From Jaltomata sinuosa (Eukaryota; Streptophyta; Magnoliopsida; Solanales; Solanaceae): a stretch of 64,000 bases of DNA. This document shows, one piece after another, positions 1-12,000 of the stretch. Below the pieces are notes generated by a model. That model did not search any database, was not told where the DNA came from, and saw nothing but the letters and a program-made list of their open reading frames with translations. Each line of letters begins with the position of its first letter. Position 1 is the stretch's first letter. The translations under genes were made by a program, and so were the position numbers. The stretch lies in NCBI GenBank assembly GCA_003996215.1, contig QJPP01000316.1, forward strand, positions 124,001 through 188,000. Reading direction: 5' to 3'.

Positions 1-360
1 CTAGTATTGTATTGATATTCAGAAGGAGAAGAGAGGGCCGAGTGGAGTGGAATGCCTTTAGAAGTGAGTTAGGATCACTATTTATAGTGTACAAACTAGG
101 GTGCTAGGACAGCTATGCTCTAAGGGTTCCGCCAATGTGAGGAAGCCAACTGTTTGGTTCGTTAGAAAGGTCATGTGGCTCTGTTCTGCAAGTGTTGTCC
201 GCGTCTCTGATACTCTTGTTTCCTGCTTGTCATTTTGTGCCATGTCATCGATAGCGATGGGAGGAGGAAGCTTCTCTCCCTTTGAGGGGGAACTCACACT
301 GTGATGACCACGCGTTCGAACTATGCGCTCGACTGCTGCCATGTATCTTCGTACTGATTT
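1..360 (-). repeat. Possible LTR-type fragment cut by the window edge
   Basis: This stretch has higher GC than the DNA after it. Read on the minus strand it carries a TATA-like core (CACTATAAATAGTG, about 78-91) followed by about 80 bp with no coding look, and upstream of that an 86-codon open frame with no family I recognise. A promoter-like TATA inside a GC-richer, non-genic block resembles an LTR of a retrotransposon oriented to the left. The other LTR and any coding part would lie outside the window. It could also be a gene end; no protein motif supports that. Confidence 0.3.
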
Positions 361-1779
361 TCTCCATACAACTCCTTAAGAAATTATTCATTCCTAAAAA
401 ATAAAAAGTACTTTTACTAACTTATCCTTACTAAATACTTTAAAAAAAATAAGAAACCAAACAAAAGAAGAAGTAGAAATCAAAGAAGCCCAAATTATAG
501 TGATAAAGAAGCTAAAGAGAAAACAAAGGGAACAAAAAAATAAGGCAATAACGAATGAGTAGTAGACAAAACATGAAAACAAAATAGAAAATAGTAGCAA
601 AAACAATAAGATGCGTATAAAGTTAAATTCTTTATAAGCAAGTTCAGAAAAATGAAACGGTAGATGCATGATGTCTGTTGTGTTCAAACACACATGTAAG
701 TGTACGCAATCCTATAAATAATATAGGATTTTGAGTTCAAATATTATACTCATAGAGACTTAGCAATTAATTATTTACTACATTAAATTAATTTTAATTA
801 TCTGTTCAAGCATAAAAATTCAAATTATATTATGAATTAACTAAATTTAAAAAAAAAAAACTAATGAACAATTAACAAGATGAAGAACAGATTTTTACGT
901 AATCAATAAGATGAAATTGATCTAAGGCTATGGTTTCTCTAGCAATCATGTTGAGTATCATTTGAACCGACTCTGATTTTTTAACGGGTTACTAGTTGCG
1001 GGTTGATACTTGCGATGTTGAACGTCTTTCCAAACAAACACTACGCCTACTTGACTATTCCTAACACCTATATTCTAATGAACGTCGGTCAGTGAAATGC
1101 ATGTGATTTCTTCTTCGTATCAACTGTGCAAGGTTAACGGGTATATTCCTACCACGTTAGCGAATCGTTTCCCCTTCTCTATAGAATTCACAACCAAACC
1201 ATACATACTTTTCTTGTTATGCACGTAAATTTTCTATTCCTAGTTCAATTTACGCACCACAAATAGTATTTGAATGGTGATCAAATAAATGAAAAAGTAA
1301 GTAATCACACGAGCCGCAGCACGACGATAAATATCTGAATAAGTCAATTCAAGTTCATACCACAACAATTATGAAGCAACAGTAACCCTAGATGAGAAGT
1401 TTAGCTCCACATAGACATGAAGAAATTATAATAAATCATCCATAGAAATACGAAAAGATAAATAAATAATAGAGAAGAAAAGACGAAATTATTTTTCTCT
1501 GGTCTCCACGACGGCATTTAGCTCTTCCTACGTCAAAAGTTATGAAAAATTGTTCTTATATATTATTTATAGATGTAGAGAAAAGTTCCAAACAAAATAA
1601 CTCAATCCAAAATAAATTGAAAAATCAAAACCCAATTAATTTCGCCGCCTTCAATTTGTCCAGATCGCTGATTTGTTTCCTTTTCTCGTCTTCAGTTTTT
1701 GGCAAATCTTCCACCCTATAGAGAGGCGGCCTCGATCGAAAAATATTCTTCCTTTCATGATTGATTGCTAGCAGTAAGA
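361..1779. other. Intergenic, no gene seen
   Basis: AT-rich intergenic DNA. The stretch 365-430 resembles part of the MITE at 43372-43625 (shared words such as AAGAAATTATTCATT and TACTTTTACTAACTT). The interval 1640-1735 is GC-richer and has a short open frame on the minus strand without recognisable homology. I see nothing else that can be supported. Confidence 0.5.
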
Positions 1780-2066
1780 GCCCTTAAGTGGTATTACCAG
1801 CCATTCTGGAGGAGCAGTTGATTTAGCAATTTCTAGTCTTCATATATCTGGTGTTTCATTCATTTTAGGTTCTATTAATTTTATAACAACTATCTTCAAC
1901 ATGCGTGGACCTGGAATGACTATGCATAGATCACCTCTACTTGTGTGGTCCGTTCTAGTGACAACATTCCCACTTTTATTATCACTTCCGGTACTGACAG
2001 GGGCAATTACCATGTTATTAACCGATCGAAACTTTAATACAACCTTTTCTGATTCCGCTGAAGGGG
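1780..2066 (+). pseudogene. cox1: Nuclear copy of a mitochondrial cox1 fragment (NUMT)
   Basis: The + strand encodes an internal piece of cytochrome c oxidase subunit 1. One frame reads through SHSGGAVDLAISSLHISGV, then NFITTIFNMRGPGMTMHR and GAITMLLTDRNFNTTFSD, which are conserved cox1 segments. The match starts near 'CCCTTAAGTGG' and stops abruptly after 'GGGGGAG' near 2066; the following bases do not continue cox1. It lacks the start, most of the protein and the end, so it is not functional. A few residues differ from the usual plant protein, as expected of decay after transfer to the nucleus. Confidence 0.85.
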
Positions 2067-2965
2067 GAGCTACAGTAATTGCAAGCTTAGCTAACGCCAT
2101 ACCTCTAATTGAAGAGACCTTAGCTTGCACATGTTTTTCATTTCAAAAGAAGTGGCAAAAGCGAAAGACCCCCTCACATAATTTGAATGGAGGCTTTCAA
2201 ATTTCAATCAAATCAAATTTCTTTATATGAAATTGTGTGATCTTAATTCTCTCGGACTTAACGACAAATTATATCATGTGCATAATAACTTTTCAATTAT
2301 TGCAGATATTATTTTCCCAACTTTAACATGACTTGGACTTCTAGACAGGGGCAATGTTTTCGCCTACAAATTCGATAAAAGTTAATAGCTTTTTTTTTTA
2401 CAATAATCTCGTTTGTTATGATAGTATTTTTTTTTTTTGGCTTTTATAGAAATTAATAATTAATTGTTATACATCGATAGCAACATTTGATGTTTAAATA
2501 TAATTTGAATGTTATAGATAAAATCCAAAAGTCGGTTTTTTTTTCATTTGTTAATATTATAAAAGATAAGAAAATTTCTTAAATTCAAACGATCTTAGTG
2601 GAAATATCACACTTAATTTGGCGAAGAGTTGCGTCTAAACATTTAGCAAAAAGAATATCTGATAGCTTTTTATTGAAGGCAATCTACGAATTTGAAAATA
2701 TAATTGAATCTTCTATCTAAAATTTTATATAAGATGAAAAACGTTTGTCCCATGGAATAACAATATATGTGGAGATCTTTCAACAATCGAAAATCGTTAA
2801 TTATGAAACTATATGTACTCGCATAATATTAATTCTTTGGCATAAGTTACGTGTAAGTTTCAAAATATTTGGTCAAAACCTCTTAGACCTATTATTAGTA
2901 ATTTTGGAGATTCTATTTCTATAAAGGTGACTGATTGACTGTTATAGATGGGTAATCTGTGTGAT
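2067..2965. other. Intergenic, no gene seen
   Basis: AT-rich DNA without a gene. Short stretches recur in the next 6 kb: 'CAATCAAATCAAATTTCT' near 2203 recurs near 5425, and a block around 'TGACTTGGACTTCT' near 2328 recurs near 6100 and 6857. This indicates old local duplication. Confidence 0.45.
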
Positions 2966-3455
2966 TAATTACTTACTTGGAAGGCATTTTTGTTTTTAAA
3001 TACTTTATTAGTGTAATATTGTTAATACATGTACACGGGGCACAGTGGGATTTGTGAGTAGTCGATGTGGTGAACAAGATGTGGGAGGCGAGGCTGAAAT
3101 GATTTAGACATGTGTAGAGAAGGAGCAGAAATGCCCTTGTGAGGAAGTGCGAGAGGTTGACGGTGATAGGTTTGAAGAGATCGAGGTCAAAGAAGAATTG
3201 AGAAGAGGTGATTAGACATGACATGATTAATGACACATCTTCAACTCACTGAAAACATGACCCTAGCTAGATAAGAGAGCAAGAAGGTCAAAAATTATGG
3301 TAGGCGATCTTGCTATGTGAAGCTATTCATTATTGGAGTTGGTCAAGATTTTAATGAAGATAATAAATAGATATTACAAATGGTAATAGCTAGGGTTACC
3401 ATTCGTTTTCTATCATGAACTTGAAGAGTCCATACTAATAATTGGAAAGAATAGC
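2966..3455 (+). mobile_element. RTE-like LINE 3' end fragment, copy A
   Basis: Broken reading frames on the + strand resemble the C-terminus of plant RTE-type LINE proteins: a stretch like RLRWFGHV, then a cysteine/arginine-rich part and RGRPKKNW-like residues, interrupted by stops and shifts. The same sequence is found again at 7345-8010 (copy B) and in part at 12747-12880 (copy C). Copy A lacks the 185-bp insertion present in copy B, so it serves as an empty site. The family name is inferred from these degraded motifs. Confidence 0.55.
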
Positions 3456-4480
3456 ATCTATATTGGAGGGACATCAAATTAAGAAAAGACAAACATCCTA
3501 CAATATCTTGGTTTCATAGTAGGGGAATTACCATTCAAATATTTGGGAATTCTCCTTTCTACCAAGAAATTGTCATTAGTCTAGTGGATTCTCCTAATTG
3601 AAAGAATTGTAGCTAGAATTACATCTTGGACAGCAAAGCAACTCTCATATGTAGGAAGAACTCAACTAGTTCAATTTGTATTGTTTAGCATTCAAGCCTA
3701 TTGGGCCCAATTATTTACTATACTTGTCAAGGTGTTGAAAATCATTGATGCTTATTGTAGATTCTATATATGGTCTGGCACAAACACCATCACAAAGAAA
3801 TAACTTGTAGAATCGGAGAGAGTGTATTCACCCAAGACTACAGGAGGACTTAATCTGATGAACATTCAGTTATGAAATAAAAGCTGCATTAATCAAAGCA
3901 TGTCGGGATGTGGCGAACAAGTAAGGCAAATTATGGATAAGGTGGACACATGTGAATCTACATAAAGGACCTTAATTTCTTTATAGCTCCAATCCCTCAA
4001 CAATCTTCTTAGATGACCAGGAGAGAAACACATTGCAGCAAATTAGAGTTGATCCAACAGTGTCCAAAAGCATTATCAAACAAATATACTTGCAATTGAT
4101 CGAGGACAGAGCCAGAATGACATGTAAATGATTGATCTTTCAAAATGCAGCTAGGCCAAAAGCAGAGTTTACTATCTGGTAACTGCTACAAGATAGGTTA
4201 ACCACATGTGATCGCCTAGTAAAGTGGGGAATGGATGTCAACTAACAATGTGTCCTTTGCGAAAATCCAAAGATCGCCTATTTATCCATTGTCATTTCTC
4301 TTTGCAAATGTGGGATAATGTTCTAACATGGATAAATAGTCCATCAGTGGATAGTAGCAAAGGTTTAAAGGCAAGTCTCAGGCAACCCGTGGCTCTTCAA
4401 ATTGGTATATACAGAAACATTGTACGCACTATGGCTTGAAATAAAACATCAGGTGTTTGACAAGAAAAAAAGAGTAACTC
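3456..4480 (+). pseudogene. L1-type LINE reverse transcriptase remnant with zf-RVT end
   Basis: Several short frames on the + strand join conceptually into the C-terminal part of a plant LINE reverse transcriptase. Visible pieces are FKYLGI (near 3535), ITSWTAKQLSYVGRTQLV (near 3625), a region ending YIWSG (near 3770), GGLNLMN (near 3845), and the cysteine-containing zinc-binding end (LTTCDRLVKWGM near 4195 followed by CVLC near 4250). Stops and frameshifts separate the parts, so this is a dead 5'-truncated copy. No endonuclease or YADD active site is present. Confidence 0.7.
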
Positions 4481-5850
4481 CTTATAGCTAAAGATATTGC
4501 ATATACTTGTATTGTTAGAGCCCCTTTGGGCATAAGGAACTATTTGTACCTTCAAATTTTGATATAATTTCCTGCAGCTAGCTTATCATTAGAACTTGAT
4601 GTTTACTTCGATTATCAATTAGGAGTAACATATTGTATTGATAGACTATCGAATTGTAAGGTTCACTTGGTGATTAATACAATCAGTTCAGTTATAAAAA
4701 ATAAAAATAAAACAAGTTTATTTTGGGCAACAAGACTACTCAGGTGAGAGAACCTAAGTAGGTATATTATATCTTACAAGTGCAAAAATAAAAGGGGGCC
4801 AATAAGCTAATACTAAGAACAATATGTAATAAGTTAGCCTGTTTCAATAACTTATCTGTAATCACTAATGGTGATAACATAGCTACAAATGCTACCTCTG
4901 TAACTAACTATTATTAGTATTTATATAAAATATCCTTTAAAGATAACCATAAAGTCCAAGTCATGTTACAGTTGTGACAAGTGCAAATTGGTTGTGATAG
5001 AAATTAAGGAAAATAATATCTCCAATAATTTATGCTACAAATTTTATCTCCGGATTAGTTTTCACCCATCTCAACTAATTTCACAGAATATTTATCACCT
5101 TCTACCAATAAATCCACCAAGACTGAAATAAATATGAAAATATCATCTAATATTTTTGTTACTGAGACCTCATAATTTTCACTCACTTCATTAATGATAG
5201 AAATTTCCTTTTTGTGTTATTAATTAATAAAAGAAATTGTTTTACTTTTTTTGAAAAATTCTTTATGTTTAAGACATTAGTACCACGTAATTAAGATTTT
5301 TTTTTAAATCAAAATTATAATTCTCTATTATATGATTATATGTCGAGGCGGAGCTAGAGCCGAAGGGTTCATAAATGGTGCCGACTAGAATTTTCTTACA
5401 CTGTCCGCCGACTAAAACATGTGCAATCAAATCAAATTTCTGTATATGGAATTGTGTGGACAATAACGTTGTTGAATTATTGGAGATATATAATTAAAAA
5501 AAATTATAATTTTAAATTAAAAATATGTCTAATTAATATATCTAAATACTTTTAAACATGTCATGTGAAAAGTTACAATTAAAGAGTTGCTAAAAAGAGA
5601 AAAAAAATACTCTTTTTGAATCAGACTAAAGAAAAATAAGACAAATAAATTAAAATCGAAAGAGTATTTGTTTTCTTTCTTTTTTAAAACTTGTTTGCAC
5701 TTATCACTAGAGATGAAGACAAGATTTTTGGTTTATGAATTCTGAATTACAATTTTTTCGGTTCATTGAGTTCTTAATAAATTATTTATAAATATTAAAT
5801 AATTTTTTTAATATAAATATAAAAATAGGTCTAAACTACTGAATTCTAAC
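4481..5850. other. Intergenic, no gene seen
   Basis: AT-rich DNA without a coding pattern. It includes a fragment at 5425-5490 that is shared with 6735-6805 (common word TGGAATTGTGTGGACAATAA) and MITE-like debris at 5580-5680 ending in a run similar to the Stowaway-like ends seen elsewhere in the window. Confidence 0.45.
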
Positions 5851-5852
5851 TA

Positions 5853-6058
5853 AGAGACTGTTTGGATAAGTTTATTTTAAACTGTTTTTTAAGTTGGAAA
5901 TTTTAGTTTTTAGCTTTTAGCTTTTTTTTTTGCTATTTTTGCTTAAAATTAAATGTCCAGAAGCATTTTTTTATCTTACCCAAATACTATAAACAACTTA
6001 AAAACTATTTTAACTTAAAAAATATTTAAAATAAGTCAATCCAAACGGGGCTCTAAAC
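5853..6058. mobile_element. Short non-autonomous DNA transposon (hAT-like MITE)
   Basis: The ends form an imperfect terminal inverted repeat: GAGACTGTTTGGATAAG on the left, and GAG-CCCCGTTTGGATTGAC read inward from the right end. The internal part is AT-rich with partial fold-back (TTTAAACTG..., ...AAATAAG) and has no open frame. Elements with a 'GTTTGGAT' end are common in Solanaceae; the hAT assignment is inferred and no clean target duplication was seen. Confidence 0.5.
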
Positions 6059-6477
6059 CTGTAATCATAATGAGGTCTGATTATCACAACTGTAACATGA
6101 TGACTTGGACTTCTGGTTATCTTTAGATTTTTAGAGCGCATCTAAGGAAAGTCCTTATATCTAGCGCACTGGGTGGTTGCAGCTTATCGAATACATAATT
6201 TTAAATAAAAGGATATGGAGATCGAGAATTATAGTAGAAGTTTAGTAGGTAGACATTGAGGGTAATTGTTTGGTTTTCCTTATTAATATTATTATTATTA
6301 CTCTTCTACTATTTTATTTTTTAATTTTATTATTAGTATTTGCTATTTTTTTCGCTTCGATTATCGTATTATATGTTGTTTCTACCTCATGACTTTTCAT
6401 AACTATTTGTTGTTGCTACTGTTCTTTTCTTCATTATTTTCAACATAACTTCTTCAGTACTGTATTTTCTTTTACTT

Positions 6478-6575
6478 GAGCCGAGGATTTATTGAAAACA
6501 CATCTCTACCTCCACAAAGTAAAGATAAAATTGCATACACACTATCCTTCTTAGACTTCACTTATAAGATGACGT
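6478..6575 (+). repeat. TTG-tailed dispersed repeat, fragment
   Basis: This carries the diagnostic words of a Solanaceae dispersed repeat that usually runs from 'GAGCCGAGG..TATCG' through 'CACACTATCC' to a run of TTG. Other copies lie at 9218-9342, 11722-11848, 12628-12740 and 52076-52150 (+) and at 24872-24970 and 47628-47732 (-). It probably represents the 3' end of a SINE or RTE LINE; the family name is uncertain. Confidence 0.55.
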
Positions 6576-6885
6576 TGAATATATATTATATAAATCGACA
6601 TTATAAATAATATTATACTATCAAGTTATCTTTATATGTTATTATAACACATAACATATTTTATTTTCACAGTTAAATATTTCATTTTATGTTGGCCGGT
6701 TTTTATATAAGCACGTGCATCAAGTAGCCAAGGAATCAAATCTCTGTATAATGGAATTGTGTGGACAATAACGTTGTTGAATTATATTATTGGAGATATA
6801 GTATTTGTTTTCTTTCTCTTTTACAACCTGTTGCACTTATCACAACTCTTAACATGATGACTTGGACTTCTTGTTATCTTCAGTA

Positions 6886-7128
6886 CTTCCTCCGTTTTAA
6901 TTTGTTTAGCCTATTTTATTTTAATACGAAATTTAAAAAAGTAAAAAAGACTTTTGAATGGTCTTAAATTAAAGATATGTCAAAATATATCAAAATGTCT
7001 TTTAATCTTGTGGTCTTAAATATGTCATATGAAAAGTTAAAATTAAAAAGTTTTTAAAAAATGAAAAAGATATTTTTTTTAAACGGACTAAAAAATAAAT
7101 AGATCAAACAAATTAAAATGAATAGTGT
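6886..7128. mobile_element. Stowaway-like MITE
   Basis: The left end reads TA-CTTCCTCCGTTTTAATTTG and the interior ends in 'AAACGGACTAAAAA...AATTAAAATGAATAGTGTA', the mirror of the left end. The TA dinucleotide flanks, the 'CTYCCTCCGTTTYAATTTG' start and the length of about 240 bp fit Tc1/mariner-derived Stowaway MITEs. Similar elements lie at 21055-21399, 45398-45612 and 60918-61353. Confidence 0.65.
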
Positions 7129-7344
7129 ATTTTGTTATGTGGAGTATTTCCGTACACCTAGCTAGCTAGGATTTGATTGGTTTTTATGGACTCGTGTGGT
7201 TCACTTATTAGTTATAATAGTATAATATAAACGAATTATAATGAAAGTCTGTTTTTATGGAAAATAATAACTAATGAATGAATTATTACACGATAAATAA
7301 TAAGACCGATTTGTTATATAATAGTATATGGAATTAGTTGATTA

Positions 7345-8145
7345 CTAACTTGGAAAGCATTTTTGTTTTTAAATACTTTATTCGTGTAATATTGTTAATT
7401 CACGTATACGGGGCACGGTGATATTTGGGAGTAGCTAACATGGTGGATAAAATGTGCGAAGTGAGACTGAGATGGTTCGGGCATGTGTAGAGAAGAAACA
7501 CAAATGTTCAAGTGAAGAGGTGTGAGAGGCTGGCGGTGATAGGTTTGAGGAGATCAAAATCGAGGAAGAATTGGGGAAAAGTAATTAAACAGGACATACA
7601 TGACACATCTCCAGCTCACTAAGGGCATAACCCTAGCTAGATAGGAGAGCAAGGAGGTCGAAGATTAGGATAGACGAATCTTGCTCCGTGAAGCTAGCTA
7701 TTCATTATTGGAGTTGGTCAAGATTTTAATGAAGATAACAAATAGATACACTATCTAGAAACAACATTTTTTTTTCTATCGCGAATTAGTGAAAAATTTG
7801 TGCTATATAACATGATTTTTCACTCATTCCTACCAAATCAGTTCACTGAAAAAATGCATGATAAAAAAAAGATTCTCACCAAAATATCACTGAACTTTTT
7901 TCAATGAAAAATAGTGATTTTTTGATAGTAACATTACAAATGGTAATAGGGTTACCATTCGTTTTCTATCATGAACTTGAAGAATCCATGCTATAATTGG
8001 ATATTTCCTAATTTAGATAATTAGATGTTACATTGTGAAGAGCATTTCCATATACTAGTGGATTGGATTTTGTTGGTTGTTATCCACTCATTTGGTCTAC
8101 ATACTAGTTATACACATAAATTTTATAATGCGCGATTGCTTGTTC
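7345..8145 (+). mobile_element. RTE-like LINE 3' end fragment plus flank, copy B
   Basis: This is a second copy of the sequence at 2966-3455, continued by about 140 bp that is shared with 12850-13000 (words such as CATACTAGTTATACACATAAA). The encoded remnant contains a broken RLRWFG-like segment and a basic stretch as in copy A. It is interrupted by a 185-bp MITE (7748-7932). It lies upstream of the SABATH gene, with copy C downstream in the same orientation, so the gene sits between direct repeats. Confidence 0.55.
7748..7932. mobile_element. 185-bp MITE, boundaries defined by an empty site
   Basis: Copies A (near 3372) and C (near 12797) read continuously '..AGATATTACAAATGG', while here the same point is split by about 185 bp. 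The inserted DNA starts CACTATCTAGAAACAAC and ends TTTTTTGATAGTAACA. Read inward the ends share 'ACTATC..AAAA', and the interior folds back (GTGAAAAA.../...TTTTTCAC). It has no coding capacity. The superfamily is unknown. Confidence 0.65.
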
Positions 8146-8544
8146 AGTTGAATATCATTACTTACTTGCTTGAAGACGTTTTTATTTTCAACTTATTGCA
8201 AAAATTAACCGCCAACTAAATATTGCATTACTAATACCAAGATTAATTTTTTCTTATACAACCAAGCGCACTTCATTAGTTATACATTGATTATTTTTCT
8301 TAATCCGTCCATTCAAACCTCTTGTTTTTTTTGTTAACCGGATATTATTTGCAAGGAAGTATAAGTAACAGTATTACAAAATAAGGGAGTAGTATTGTTC
8401 CTTGTATACATTGTAGCATTGGTTGCTACTAAATTACTACTATAAGCTGAAATTTTCCTTGAAAATGTAGTTTCTAGTATATCTGTCCACACTATCTTAT
8501 TTGCGAACACTGTTGAAACTGACAAAAATTTTATTCGATCAAAT
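8146..8544. other. Intergenic, no gene seen
   Basis: AT-rich spacer between LINE debris and the RNase H-like remnant. No supported feature. Confidence 0.45.
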
Positions 8545-8885
8545 AATTACTTCTTGGTCTCTTTCTTGGCTAAGAGGTCGGCTATCTTGTTGTGCTCTCT
8601 ATAGGTATGCGAGAGTTTTGAATCTCTCAATTATTGCATTAATAACTTGCATTCACGAATTATACCGCTATAAAATTCATGATCATTGTTGATAATATTT
8701 ATTACCTCAACTGTGTCCGTAAAAATTTCTAGTGGCATCAAGTTATTATCCTTTACAATCTTGAGTCCCTGCATAAGAGCTAATAATTTTATCAGAGTAT
8801 TAATAATATTTAGAATACCCTTCCTGAAACCTAGTATCCAATCACCTTTATTATTTGATGTCACCGATGATATCAACAAATGGTA
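8545..8885 (-). pseudogene. RNase H-like (RVT_3) domain remnant
   Basis: On the minus strand a frame reads GDWILGF, then a leucine-rich helix with ALMQGLKIVKD, then LEIFTDTVEVINIINN, resembling the first two thirds of the RNase H-like domain found in plant LINEs and related copies. The end of the domain (SHTYREHNKIADLLAKK, near 8555-8605) is in another frame, so there is at least one frameshift. The first acidic strand and a start codon are missing. It is a dead fragment, probably from a LINE. Confidence 0.65.
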
Positions 8886-8987
8886 AAATGAAACGTGTCA
8901 TTTCAGATTTCTTCTTCTTTGGATTTTAGTTCATTGCCAAACAAATCCTAATTTGACAAAGCGTGGAGTTAAACAGTGCAAAATCCT

Positions 8988-8994
8988 TATAAAA
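8988..8994 (+). promoter_or_regulatory. TATA box of the SABATH gene
   Basis: TATAAAA lies 91 bp upstream of the SABATH start codon, a normal distance for a plant core promoter with a short 5' UTR. The assignment rests on position and consensus only. Confidence 0.55.
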
Positions 8995-9084
8995 GAACAT
9001 TATGAGTAAAGAAAACATTGAGCAATACCTCAAAGAAAAAGACCAATAAGGTGAAGAAGAAGAAGCATATTAGCATTAGCCAAA

Positions 9085-12000
9085 ATGACAACATCTTTCC
9101 CCATGAATGCTGGTGATGGTCCTTATAGCTTCTCCAAAAACTCCCAATTGGCGGTATATATTAATTTCTTGTACACACACACATACACTTCCTTTCAATC
9201 GTGCTTTGATTACACCTCTTTTGAGCAGAGGTCTATATATCAGAAACAGCCTCTTTACCTCACAAAGGTAGGGGTACGGTTTATGTACATCCTATCCTCC
9301 TCAAATTACACTGGGTATGTTGTTATTGTTGTATATTAAAGTAGCTGAACTTTAACTTAGTGTTATAATTGCATGCAGAGAGAAGTGTTAAATGGTTCAA
9401 AGGAAATGGTGAGAGATGCAATTATTAGAAAGCTTGACATCAAAATCTTGTTATCTTCTTCAAACACATTTTGTATTGCAGAGTTGGGATGTTCGGTTGG
9501 ACCAAACACTTTAATTGCAATGCAACATGTTGTAGAAGCTCTAAAGGACAAGTACTTGCACCAAGTCACAAATTCCACTAATAACATTCTTGAATTCCAA
9601 GTTTTCTTCAATGATCATGTCACCAATGATTTCAACACCCTCTTTAAATCACTCCCCATCGATGGATCCTACTATGCATTCGGAGTTCCAGGATCTTTCC
9701 ATGGTAGATTATTTCCATCGCGATCAATACATTTTGCACATTCTTCTTGTTCTGTACATTGGTTATCAAAGATTCCAGAAGAATTGCTAGATGAGAAATC
9801 TCCAGCATGGAATAAAGGATTGATTCACTATGAAAGTGCATCAAATGTTGAAGTAGTGAATGCTTATGTTGCTCAATTTGAAAAGGACATGGAAATGTTC
9901 TTCAATGCAAGAGCTGAGGAGATTGTTCCTGGAGGAATGATGGTACTTGTTACACCATTTTCGAGTTATACACGTCTCATGAAATTTTTCGGTTCTAGTC
10001 TTATGGAATTGGTGAATGAGGTAAGTAAATGTTTTCGTCAACGTAACACAATTTTTTAATACTCCCTCCCTCTATTCGTTTGAGTTTAAGTTATATATAT
10101 CGTCACTATAATTATTATTTTTTACTCCTATTAGCTAACCTAAAGCCGAGGGATCAGCATAATTTGGGCTCAAAACTGGTATTTGCTTATGAAATATCTC
10201 GCGTTCAGTTATTATCTTGTCATAAAATTTTGGATGTCTCTCTCCTCAAATGATATTTAGAGGTAAACCATCTCAAAATGTAATATTTGTAATCTTAAAG
10301 ATAAAGACAAATTACATATTACAATAGGTAAAAGGGAGAAGGACAAAAATGGTCGGTCGGCCCAAACAAATCCCAGCAAATAGTCAAGGAATTAAAATTC
10401 CACTTTCTAGCCAATTCGCTAGCGCTGGAGTCGCTATACATATTCTATACAAAAAATGATATAATTTCTATACACATCTTATATACAATAATTATACAGT
10501 TTCTATACACATCCTATATAGTTTCTATTAAAAGTTACACATATACATATTATATACAACAATTATATAGTTTCTATACACATTTTATACAGTTTCTATA
10601 GAAATCTTATGCACATATATATCCTATACAACAATTATATAGTTTCGATACATATCCTATATAGTTTCTATACGCATCGTATATATATATACACACACAC
10701 ACGACAATTATACAGTTTCTATACAATTACATTTAATTTTTTTAAAAAAAAAAGCTAATTTTTTAGCCAAAAAAGAGTAGCAATTTTTTTTTTAAACCAA
10801 CGGAATCTTTAGAAAAAAGGCTGAAATGACCCAATTAAAAATGGCCATTGCGTGGGATTTAAATGGCCGAGTGGCCATATAGTGATATTATTTTGAAATG
10901 GCCAAATTTGATGGAAATAGTTTGGCCTAGTGGACACATAGTGTCCTTTTCCCTAGGTAAAAGTGATATGATGGTATAAATTAAATGTTGTCATCAACAT
11001 CGGTTTCTAATTAATACTCTCTATATTTCATTTTATATGGTGTTATTTTGCTTTTTGGTTTGTTCCGAAAAGAATGAAACAACATTTTTTCATTTAAAAC
11101 TCGTTAACATAAAAGTACTACTCATTTTACACCCTAACTGATATGCTTTCATTATCATATGAATGTCATGATATGTTTAATAAGACAAGTTGTAAGTTAT
11201 TCTTGGTGCTATACACTTCATTGTTGTTACTTTATCTAAACCTATTTGATTGAACACAAAGTTTTCAAAAAAAAAATGAAGACTTCCAAAATTTCTGATA
11301 TTAAATGTGACATAAGATCTATGTGACTATAAGACAGTTAATATTTATGGTCCTGAATATTGCTATAATATTTGTGTAATTACAAAATCTTCACATTAAG
11401 GGAAATATAAAAAGTTTAAATTGAATTATTTTCAAATATTTTTTTTAAACAGACTAAAAAAGAATATGTTCACATAAATTAAAACTGATGCATGTATATG
11501 TAATATAGGTTTTATTTTTCACGAAAACCCTTTTGGGGTGATGGAGGGTTTAGCAAGACTCCTACCATGTTACTTCATAGCAAATATAGGGGTTCATGAT
11601 CCAATCAAGTATTTATTTTTGGCTCAGATCCTATATATGTGTTCAAAATTTCACTAAACATGTACAAGTAATAAATGAGGTAAGTAATTAAATTACTTAA
11701 TAGTTAGTTTAGTCATATATGTTGTACTTGAGCCAAGAGTTTATCGGAAACAGACTCTCTATCAATAGGGGTAAGACTGCATACATACTCTAGACCCCAC
11801 TTGTGATCAGATCACACCGGATATGTTATTATTGTTGTTAGTTAGTTTAACCGTACATTTGTAATAATTGAGGTTTCTTTCTTTTTGCCACAGGGAAAGT
11901 TAGATGAATCTTTAGTTGACTCATTTAATTTGCCAATGTATTTTTCCACTCCTCAAGACATGACTAAAGTGGTAGAGAAAAATGGTTATTTTAACATAGA

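Noticed and set aside
1640..1735. Minus-strand short frame ending in KLKAAKLIG-like residues
   Set aside because: No recognisable family, no start in context and neighbouring repeats; too short to call.
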